From contig JBEPTZ010000106.1 of NCBI GenBank assembly GCA_041691815.1, positions 1 to 15,205 on the forward strand: a stretch of DNA of 15,205 bases. Reading direction: 5' to 3'. The DNA is from 70-18 sp041691815 (GTDB taxonomy: Bacteria; Pseudomonadota; Alphaproteobacteria; Acetobacterales; Acetobacteraceae). Shown one piece after another: positions 9,769 to 15,205 of this stretch. Both the position numbers and the translations under genes were made by a program. How positions within the stretch are numbered: the stretch's first letter is position 1; each line of letters begins with the position of its first letter. Below the pieces are notes generated by a model. It worked only from the letters and a program-made list of their open reading frames with translations. It was not told the origin of the DNA and ran no database searches.

Positions 9769-9865
9769 GGCCAGGCGATGGCGTGCGGGAGGGTGACGGC
9801 GCCGGTCTTGCTGTGGCCGCGATCACCAGAAACGGTCCCGGCGTTATCCGAAAGGAAACCCTCGC

Positions 9866-11383
9866 ATGACCGGCCAACGCCTGCCGCGCGCCGCTCCGGC
9901 GGCAAGACATGTCGATGCCGCCGGCATCCTCGCCTTCCTGGACGATGCCGACGAGGCCGGGCTGGAGTTGCACAGCTTCATGCTCTGGCGGGCCGGCGCG
10001 GTGGTGGCCGAAGGCTTCTGGCGGCCGTACGCGGCGGAGCGGCCACATATGCAGCACTCGGCGACCAAAAGCTGGACCGCCGCGGCGGTCGGGCTGGCGA
10101 TCGGTGAGGGCCGTTTCACGCTGGACGACCGGGTGACCGGCTTCTTCCCCGAGCACCTGCCGGAGGTGGTGTCTGACAACCTGGCGGCGATGACGGTGCG
10201 CGACCTGCTGACCATGCGCACCGGCCACGCCACCGGCATCTCCGGCGGTGAATGGCGCGGGCTCAGGGAAAGCTGGGTCGCCGCCTTTCTGCGCGAGCCG
10301 GTGTCGGAGCCGCCGGGCGAGACCTTCATCTACAGCAGCGCTACCAGCTACATGCTCTCGGCGATCGTCACCCGCACCACCGGCCAGACCGCGCACGCCT
10401 ACCTGCAGCAGCGGATGATCGCCCCGCTCGGCATGTCGGCGCTGACCTGGGACAGTTCGCCGGAGGGCATCAGCACCGGCGGCAATGGGCTGAGCTGCAC
10501 CACCGAGGACGTGCTGAAATTCGGCGTGCTGCATCTGAGCAACGGCCAGTGGGAGGGCCGCGAGGTGCTGCCCGCCGCCTGGGTGCGCGAGGCGACCCGA
10601 CGGCAGGTGGAGCACGTGGCGCTCGGCCGGCTGGACGGGCGCCGCTACCAGGCCCCGACCGCCGCCGACCACGCCGCCGGCGAGCGACGCGAGGGTTACG
10701 GCTATCAGTGGTGGATGGCCCCGCATGGCGGCTACCGCGCCTCCGGGGTGTTCGGCCAGCAATGCGTGGTGCTGCCGCAGCACAACGCGGTGATCGCCAT
10801 CACCGCGGGTCTGCCGGACAGCACACCGCGCCTGATGCAGGCGATCTGGACCCGCCTGTTGCCGGCCCTCGGCGGCGGCACACGGCCGGCGGCGGAGGCA
10901 GCGCTCGCCGCCAGACAGGGCCGGCTAGCGCGGCCGGGGCCCGCCCGCGCCCCCCAAGCACCCGGGGGCAGCACCCGGGCCGGGGCGCGCTTCGTGTTTC
11001 CGCCCAACGAGGACGGCGTGGCCGAAATCGCGCTGGATTTCACCGCCAAGGCGTGCCGCTTCAGTCTCACCGACGCGCGCGGCACCCACAGCATCGAGAA
11101 CGGCTTCGGCGATCCCATCGAGGGCGATACCACGATGACCGGCAACCGATTGCATCACCAGTACCAGCCGGCCTCGCTGCGGGTGGTGGCGCAGGCCGCC
11201 TGGCCGGCGCCGGACCGGCTGGAACTGCAGTGGCGGTTCGTCGAGACCGCGTTCTGCGACACCGTGACCCTGCAATTCGACGGCGACGGCGTGCGGCTGG
11301 ACCGCCGGGTGAACGCCAATGCCGGGGCGATGCAACGTCCCACCCTGACCGGGCGTCGTGCCGCCGGCACAAATAACGACTAG
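9866..11383 (+). CDS. Class C beta-lactamase-like serine hydrolase
   Basis: This 505-residue protein belongs to the beta-lactamase/penicillin-binding-protein superfamily (serine hydrolase, PF00144), whose members include esterases, D-amino-acid amidases and peptidases. S65 and K68 form the SxxK motif in HSATKSWTAAAVG, and Y156-S157-S158 in FIYSSATSYMLS is the YxS/N motif. Other conserved segments are TVRDLLTMRTGH near 111-122 and GYGYQWWM near 277-284. After about residue 350, a Gly/Pro/Ala/Arg-rich linker leads into a beta-rich C-terminal domain (about 372-495), as in some larger relatives. There is no signal peptide, so a periplasmic antibiotic-resistance role is unlikely; a cytoplasmic esterase or amidase fits better. 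AAAGGA lies about 10 bases before the ATG at 9866. The preceding gap holds a terminator-like hairpin, so it may have its own promoter, which I cannot identify. Confidence 0.88.
   Translation: MTGQRLPRAAPAARHVDAAGILAFLDDADEAGLELHSFMLWRAGAVVAEGFWRPYAAERPHMQHSATKSWTAAAVGLAIGEGRFTLDDRVTGFFPEHLPEVVSDNLAAMTVRDLLTMRTGHATGISGGEWRGLRESWVAAFLREPVSEPPGETFIYSSATSYMLSAIVTRTTGQTAHAYLQQRMIAPLGMSALTWDSSPEGISTGGNGLSCTTEDVLKFGVLHLSNGQWEGREVLPAAWVREATRRQVEHVALGRLDGRRYQAPTAADHAAGERREGYGYQWWMAPHGGYRASGVFGQQCVVLPQHNAVIAITAGLPDSTPRLMQAIWTRLLPALGGGTRPAAEAALAARQGRLARPGPARAPQAPGGSTRAGARFVFPPNEDGVAEIALDFTAKACRFSLTDARGTHSIENGFGDPIEGDTTMTGNRLHHQYQPASLRVVAQAAWPAPDRLELQWRFVETAFCDTVTLQFDGDGVRLDRRVNANAGAMQRPTLTGRRAAGTNND
10932..10986 (+). 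repeat. GC-rich repeats in the linker of the serine hydrolase gene
   Basis: GGCCGGGGC occurs at 10932-10940 and again at 10978-10986. Inside this span GCACCCGGG occurs at 10958-10966 and 10971-10979, a 13-base imperfect tandem. The stretch encodes the proline- and arginine-rich linker between the catalytic and C-terminal domains. It looks like a slippage-prone coding repeat, not a mobile element. Confidence 0.6.
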
Positions 11384-11429
11384 GATGTCCGGCGCCATCG
11401 CTGCCGCAGCCCGCTTTCAGGAACCCGCC

Positions 11430-12611
11430 ATGACCGAACACCCAACCATCGCACTGATCCGCCCGCATCTGGCGGAACTGACGGCGATCCGTCGCGACAT
11501 CCACGCCCACCCCGAGATGGGGCTGGAGGAGGTGCGCACCTCCAGGCTGGTCGCAGCCAAGCTGCGCGAATGGGGCGTCGAAGTGACGGAAGGCGTCGGC
11601 AAGACCGGGGTGGTCGGCACCATCAAGGGCCGGCTGCCCGGCCAGCGCGCCATCGGCCTGCGGGCTGACATGGATGCGCTGGCGATCAACGAGCAGACCG
11701 GCGCCGCGCATGCCTCGCAGACCCCCGGCGTGATGCATGCCTGCGGCCATGACGGGCACACCACCATGCTGCTGGGCGCGGCGCAGCACCTGGCCGAGCA
11801 CCGTGACTTCGCCGGCACCGTGCATCTGATCTTCCAGCCGGCGGAGGAAGGCCGCGGCGGTGCGCTGGCCATGCTGGCCGACGGACTGCTGGAGCGGTTT
11901 CCCTGCGAGGCGCTGTACGGCATGCATAATTCACCGGGCATGCCGGTGGGGCGGTTCGGCATCCGCCGCGGCGTCTCGATGGCCGGCGGCTGCATGTTTC
12001 ACGTGCGTTTCACCGGCAAGGGCGGGCATGGCGGCTCCACGCCACACCTGTCGGTCGACCTGTCGATCGTGCAGGCGCATTTCGTGCTCGGGCTGCAGAC
12101 CATCGTCGGACGCAACATCTCGGCCTTCGACCCGGCGGTGATCAGCGTCGGCTATATCGGCGGCGGCGCGCGCGATTCCGCCAACGTGATGCCGGCCGAG
12201 ATCACCGTCTCCGGCACCGCGCGGCACTACAAGGAAGCGACCAGGGAGATCATCGTGCGCCGCATCCACGACCTCGCCGAGGGGCTGGCGGCGATGCACG
12301 GCGCCGGGGTCGAGGTGGAGTTCATCTGGGTGGCCGAACCGCTGATGAACGCCGATGAACAGACCGACGTGGCGATCGCCGCGGCCTCCGCGGTGGTCGG
12401 CGTGGCGGCGGTCGATCCGGCCATCCCGCCCACCGGCGGCGGTGAGGATTTTGCTTATATGCTGAAGCAGAGACAGGGCGCTTTCATTCGCATCGGCAAT
12501 GGCGAGGGCTCGGCCGGCGTCCACACCCCGAAATTCGACTTCAATGATGACGCCATCCCGTATGGTGTCGCGTATTGGGTGGAACTGGTGAAGCACGAAC
12601 TGAAACTCTAG
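11430..12611 (+). CDS. M20D-family amidohydrolase (hippurate hydrolase / aminoacylase-like)
   Basis: This 393-residue metal-dependent amidohydrolase belongs to peptidase family M20D, whose members hydrolyse N-acyl amino acids such as hippurate, N-acetyl amino acids or indole-acetyl conjugates. The metal ligands are visible: C105 and H107 in MHACGHDGHTTMLLG, E139-E140 in FQPAEEGRGGA, H166 in YGMHNSPG, and H365 near the C-terminus in GVHTPKFDFND. The segment RRDIHAHPEMGLEE near residues 21-34 is a family hallmark, and the lid domain begins near 180 with FTGKGGHGGSTPH. The ATG at 11430 follows CAGGAA with about 6 bases of spacing, and residue 1 fits the family start; a 24-codon upstream extension is rejected. 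It starts 46 bases after the serine hydrolase gene, so cotranscription is likely. It is cytoplasmic, with no signal peptide. The exact acyl substrate is not known. Confidence 0.94.
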   Translation: MTEHPTIALIRPHLAELTAIRRDIHAHPEMGLEEVRTSRLVAAKLREWGVEVTEGVGKTGVVGTIKGRLPGQRAIGLRADMDALAINEQTGAAHASQTPGVMHACGHDGHTTMLLGAAQHLAEHRDFAGTVHLIFQPAEEGRGGALAMLADGLLERFPCEALYGMHNSPGMPVGRFGIRRGVSMAGGCMFHVRFTGKGGHGGSTPHLSVDLSIVQAHFVLGLQTIVGRNISAFDPAVISVGYIGGGARDSANVMPAEITVSGTARHYKEATREIIVRRIHDLAEGLAAMHGAGVEVEFIWVAEPLMNADEQTDVAIAAASAVVGVAAVDPAIPPTGGGEDFAYMLKQRQGAFIRIGNGEGSAGVHTPKFDFNDDAIPYGVAYWVELVKHELKL

Positions 12612-12660
12612 ACCATGTCTGGATCATGTCCGGCCTGCCTGATTTGATCCGGACATGGTC
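12611..12660 (+). repeat. Long imperfect palindrome with two alternative pairings, after the M20D gene
   Basis: The arm at 12611-12626 (GACCATGTCTGGATCA) is the reverse complement of 12645-12660 except for one position that becomes a G-U pair in RNA, giving a 16-pair stem with an 18-base loop. The loop side also contains CATGTCCGG (12625-12633), which pairs perfectly with CCGGACATG (12649-12657). Two mutually exclusive hairpins are therefore possible. The left arm begins on the last base of the M20D stop codon. No T-run follows, so this is not a standard terminator. It could end the transcript, be a protein-binding operator, or be a remnant of a mobile-element end; the sequence alone does not decide. 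Confidence 0.7.
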
Positions 12661-12735
12661 CAAGGGCCAGAGCCGAGATGAACAAAGCCGAATTCCGCGA
12701 TTTCATCACACCACAGGCGAACAGACCGACCCATC

Positions 12736-13548
12736 ATGGAGGCATTTATCAGGACATACGGCGATCGTAATCTGCAACACCCGATGGATGCGGCGGTCAT
12801 AATACCGACGATCCTCCGCCCCACCCTGGCGGACGCTCTCAAGAGCATCTTTGGCCAGCAGTTTCCCGGCCGCATCCACATCCTTGTGGGTATCGACAGG
12901 ATGCTCGGTGATCTCCGGATATTGGATGAGACGTGCGCGCTGTGCCCGCCGAATTGCACGGTGCAGGTCTACTGGCCTGGATATTCGACGGCGATGCGCA
13001 ACGGCGGCCTGACGCCGCCAGGGGATGGCGGGGCGTTGCGCAGCGTGCTGACCCATATGGCGAACTCTGCCTATGTCGCATATCTGGACGACGACAACTG
13101 GTGGTCATCGGATCATCTGGCGCGGCTGCGCCAGGCGATCGACGGCGCCGACTGGGCCTTCGCATTGCGCTGGTTCGTGCATCCCGCCACCCGCCGGCCG
13201 GTGTGTGTCGACATCTGGGAATCGGTCGGGCCGGGACGCGGCATATTCAATGAGATGTTCGGTGGGTTCGTGGACCCGAGTTGCCTTATGCTGAACAAGG
13301 TCAACTGTCGCTACGCGCCGGTCTACTGGAATTTTCCCCTTGAAGGAGATTCACGGTCGGCGGACCGGAGCATGTTCGACCACCTGACCAAGAACTATCG
13401 GTCCAACGATACGCGCAAGGCCACCGTCTATTATACAATGAACGTCGACGACGGGTTGCATGAATATCGCCTGAAGGCGATGGGCGATCTTTACACAGCA
13501 GCCGGTAATATCAGAGAGAATGTGATTGCCGCAGGTGGGATCACTTGA
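12736..13548 (+). CDS. Glycosyltransferase family 2-like (GT-A fold) protein
   Basis: The 270-residue product resembles GT-A fold glycosyltransferases. The first strand is AVIIPTILRPTLADALKSI (residues 19-37 from this start), and VAYLDDDNWWSSDHL holds D118-D119-D120, the likely metal and sugar-nucleotide DxD-type motif. ADWAFALRW and GGFVDPSCLMLNK are later typical elements. No membrane segment or signal is visible. The donor and acceptor are unknown. The start is uncertain: the ATG at 12784 (MDAAVIIPT) sits closer to the fold's usual beginning, and neither start has a convincing Shine-Dalgarno. Three 60-base blocks counted near its 3' end (13381-13560) are 50-53% G+C against 70% in a block of rlmE, and rare codons such as ATA occur. 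The gene has no functional link to the neighbouring enzymes. These points suggest acquisition by transfer. Confidence 0.75.
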   Translation: MEAFIRTYGDRNLQHPMDAAVIIPTILRPTLADALKSIFGQQFPGRIHILVGIDRMLGDLRILDETCALCPPNCTVQVYWPGYSTAMRNGGLTPPGDGGALRSVLTHMANSAYVAYLDDDNWWSSDHLARLRQAIDGADWAFALRWFVHPATRRPVCVDIWESVGPGRGIFNEMFGGFVDPSCLMLNKVNCRYAPVYWNFPLEGDSRSADRSMFDHLTKNYRSNDTRKATVYYTMNVDDGLHEYRLKAMGDLYTAAGNIRENVIAAGGIT

Positions 13549-13735
13549 AGCCCTGAGTAGCGCGATAAAGCAGGCAACCGGAGCCTGATGCCTTTCGCCG
13601 GTCGGAAGGTAGCGAGCTCCATGGCTCCGACCTGGGCAGAAACTGCTGGCAGCCGGCTGGTTCGGGCGAGGATGACATTGAAGCAGTTTCCCGGCGCGCT
13701 GGCGTATCGGGCGATCGCGGGCTACAAGCCGGCCG
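13549..13735. other. Intergenic gap between the glycosyltransferase gene and rlmE
   Basis: I find no tRNA, repeat or convincing promoter in these 187 bases. ATGACA (13672-13677) matches a -35 box at 5 of 6 positions, but no -10 lies at 16-19 bases. A short frame opens at 13588 behind GGAG but runs into rlmE in another frame and resembles nothing I know. Confidence 0.6.
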
Positions 13736-14425
13736 ATGTCCAAACCCCCTGCCAGGAAAAAGGGCTCCGGCGGCATTCGCTCGCTGTCGGTGAGCCTGCG
13801 TACCGCGCGCGGCCGCACCGTCGCCTCGCAGCAATGGCTGGCGCGGCAGTTGAACGACCCCTATGTGGCGGCGGCCCACGCGCAGGGCTGGCGGTCGCGC
13901 GCGGCGTTCAAGCTGATCGAACTGGATGAGAAATTCCATCTGCTGAAACCGGGGCAACGCATCCTCGACCTCGGCGCCGCCCCTGGCGGCTGGACCCAGG
14001 TGGTGGTGAAGCGCGGCGCCGGCCAGGTGGTGGCGCTCGACCTGCTGGCGATGGACCCGGTGCCGGGCGCCACCGTGCTGCAGGGCGATTTCAACGACGA
14101 GGACATGCCGGAGCGGCTGCTGGCGTTGCTCGGCGGCAAGGTTGACCTGGTGCTGTCCGACATGGCGCCGAACACCACCGGGCACGCCGCCACCGACCAT
14201 CTGCGGATCATCGCACTGGCCGAACTGGCGCTGGATTTCGCCACCAAGGTGCTGGCGCCGGAGGGTGCATTCGTCGCCAAGGTGTTCCAGGGCGGCACCG
14301 AGCGGGAGATGCTGACGCCGATGAAACGGCTGTTCGCCAAGGTGCGCCACGCCAAGCCGCCGGCCAGCCGCAAGGAGAGCAGCGAGCAATATGTGGTGGC
14401 GACCGGGTTTCGCGGCCCGGCATAA
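13736..14425 (+). CDS. rlmE: 23S rRNA (uridine-2'-O)-methyltransferase RlmE (FtsJ/RrmJ)
   Basis: RlmE uses S-adenosylmethionine to methylate the 2'-O of U2552 (E. coli numbering) in the A loop of 23S rRNA, late in large-subunit assembly. The 229-residue product is slightly longer than the 209 of E. coli, with an extra basic, glycine-rich N-terminus (SKPPARKKGSGG). The SAM-binding motif is ILDLGAAPGGWTQ. The catalytic K-D-K-E set is complete: K59 in RAAFKLIEL, D142 in LVLSDMAPN, K182 in AFVAKVFQGG and E217 in KESSEQYVVATGF. The spacings of 40 and 35 residues among the last three equal those of the E. coli enzyme. The ATG at 13736 is chosen because it gives a complete protein; no strong Shine-Dalgarno is visible. 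guaB starts 116 bases downstream. Confidence 0.96.
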   Translation: MSKPPARKKGSGGIRSLSVSLRTARGRTVASQQWLARQLNDPYVAAAHAQGWRSRAAFKLIELDEKFHLLKPGQRILDLGAAPGGWTQVVVKRGAGQVVALDLLAMDPVPGATVLQGDFNDEDMPERLLALLGGKVDLVLSDMAPNTTGHAATDHLRIIALAELALDFATKVLAPEGAFVAKVFQGGTEREMLTPMKRLFAKVRHAKPPASRKESSEQYVVATGFRGPA

Positions 14426-14491
14426 TCCCGCTGTCGCTGCCGGCCGCTGGAACATGGCAGCCATATTGTCACCGAAGTTTGCTTGCGTCGG

Positions 14492-14520
14492 TGGCGGCTC
14501 CGGACTAATTGGGGCCGCCA
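14492..14520 (+). promoter_or_regulatory. Strong hairpin in the guaB leader / rlmE 3' region
   Basis: TGGCGGCTCC (14492-14501) pairs with GGGGCCGCCA (14511-14520), 10 pairs with one G-U, around the loop GGACTAATT. It ends 7 bases before the guaB Shine-Dalgarno (14528-14534) and has no T-tract, so a leader structure is as plausible as a terminator. The loop also contains CTAATT, which together with TTGCGT (14483-14488, spacing 16) could be a weak promoter; both readings are tentative. Confidence 0.4.
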
Positions 14521-14541
14521 AGGTAGCGGAAAGGTCCGGCC

Positions 14542-15205
14542 ATGGCACCCCAGGATACATCTCCCCTCTCAACCAGCATCGCGCTGCCCAATGGCCAGCA
14601 GCCACGGGCGGATGTGATGTCACGCATTTCCGAGGCACTGGCGTTCGACGACGTGCTGGTGGTGCCCGCCTATTCGCAGGTGCTGCCGAGCATGGTGGAG
14701 ACCCGCACCCGGCTGACCCGCACCATCAGCCTGAACATCCCGCTGATTTCCTCGGCGATGGACACGGTGACCGAGAGTGCGATGGCGATCACCATGGCGC
14801 AGCATGGCGGCATCGGGGTGATCCACAAGAACCTGGATATCGACGAGCAGGCCGCCCAGGTGCGCCGGGTCAAAAAATACGAATCGGGCATGGTGGTCAA
14901 TCCGCTGACCATCCACCCCGACCAGACGCTGGCCGATGCGCAGGCGCTGATGAGCACCTTCCATATCAGCGGCATCCCGGTGGTGGAGCGCGATACCGGC
15001 CGGCTGGTCGGCATTCTGACCAACCGCGACGTGCGCTTCGCCACCGACCCGTCGGTGAAGGTGTATGAGCTGATGACGCGGGAGAACCTGATCACCGTCA
15101 CCAACGGCTCGACGCCGGAGGAGGCCCGCCGGCTGCTGCACCGCCACCGCATCGAGAAGCTGCTGGTGGTGGACGACGCCTATCGCTGCGTCGGGCTGAT
15201 CACCG
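14542..15205 (+). CDS. guaB: IMP dehydrogenase, 3'-truncated by the window end
   Basis: IMP dehydrogenase oxidises IMP to XMP with NAD+, the committed step of GMP synthesis. The frame is open to the window end, giving 221 of about 490-500 residues. EALAFDDVLVVPAYSQVLP, the barrel segments IPLISSAMDTVTESAMA and HGGIGVIHKNL, and the start of the CBS pair are visible: CBS1 from VVNPLTIHPDQTLADAQALM, and CBS2 from YELMTRENLITVTNGS, cut near LVVDDAYRCVGLIT. The catalytic cysteine loop lies beyond the window. The ATG at 14542 follows GGAAAGG (14528-14534) with 7 bases of spacing. It adds about 25 residues before MSRISEALAFDD, where many relatives start, so the in-frame ATG at 14617 is an alternative without a visible Shine-Dalgarno. 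It may be regulated through the hairpin just upstream. Confidence 0.96.
   Translation, partial: MAPQDTSPLSTSIALPNGQQPRADVMSRISEALAFDDVLVVPAYSQVLPSMVETRTRLTRTISLNIPLISSAMDTVTESAMAITMAQHGGIGVIHKNLDIDEQAAQVRRVKKYESGMVVNPLTIHPDQTLADAQALMSTFHISGIPVVERDTGRLVGILTNRDVRFATDPSVKVYELMTRENLITVTNGSTPEEARRLLHRHRIEKLLVVDDAYRCVGLIT

Noticed and set aside
9866..11383. Antibiotic-resistance beta-lactamase
   Set aside because: SxxK and YxS motifs are present, but there is no signal peptide, the protein is larger than AmpC, and it lies in a catabolic context; it is better read as a cytoplasmic esterase/amidase-like hydrolase.
13549..13735. tRNA gene as an insertion site beside the low-GC segment
   Set aside because: I looked for a cloverleaf and T-loop consensus in the gap and found none on either strand.
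14436..14461. 6-base inverted repeat GCTGCC/GGCAGC after rlmE as a terminator
   Set aside because: The stem is short, the loop is 14 bases and no T-run follows; such repeats are common by chance at this GC content.

Overview
The window is a GC-rich bacterial chromosome segment. One 60-base block counted inside rlmE is 70% G+C, and most coding blocks look similar. All eleven recognisable genes lie on the + strand with short gaps; the longest gap is about 190 bases. GC content, protein style and housekeeping neighbours suggest an alphaproteobacterium, perhaps in the Rhodospirillales/Acetobacteraceae. That placement is an inference, because no rRNA or other taxonomic marker is present.

Layout. 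(1) 1-4225 is a housekeeping block: the C-terminal three quarters of carB (carbamoyl-phosphate synthase large subunit), greA (transcript cleavage factor), and a threonine ammonia-lyase with a C-terminal ACT domain, starting 10 bases after greA. (2) 4279-12611 is a run of enzymes that act mostly on amides, amines and acids: a DUF1028 (Ntn-hydrolase-like) protein fused in frame to a GatC/AtzG-like small-subunit domain, an amidase-signature hydrolase overlapping it by 4 bases, a class V PLP aminotransferase-fold enzyme (CefD-like), a TauD/TfdA-type Fe(II)/2-oxoglutarate dioxygenase, a cyclase-family metal hydrolase, a class C beta-lactamase-like serine hydrolase and an M20D amidohydrolase. (3) 12612-13735 is compositionally different. 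It holds a 50-base hairpin with two possible pairings and a family 2-like glycosyltransferase gene, several blocks of which are only 50-53% G+C. (4) 13736-15205 returns to housekeeping: rlmE (23S rRNA 2'-O-methyltransferase) and the start of guaB (IMP dehydrogenase), which runs off the window.

How the genes may work together. Region 2 looks like a scavenging or catabolic cluster in which several unrelated folds cleave C-N bonds, with an oxygenase and a PLP enzyme between them. No transporter and no regulator is visible, so substrate and control cannot be read from this window. The tightest functional unit is the DUF1028-GatC-like fusion plus amidase. An internal in-frame ATG with a strong Shine-Dalgarno sequence lies exactly at the domain boundary, so the GatC-like domain may also be made as a free 70-residue subunit. 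This is the best candidate here for something not previously described. Substrate assignments are left open on purpose.
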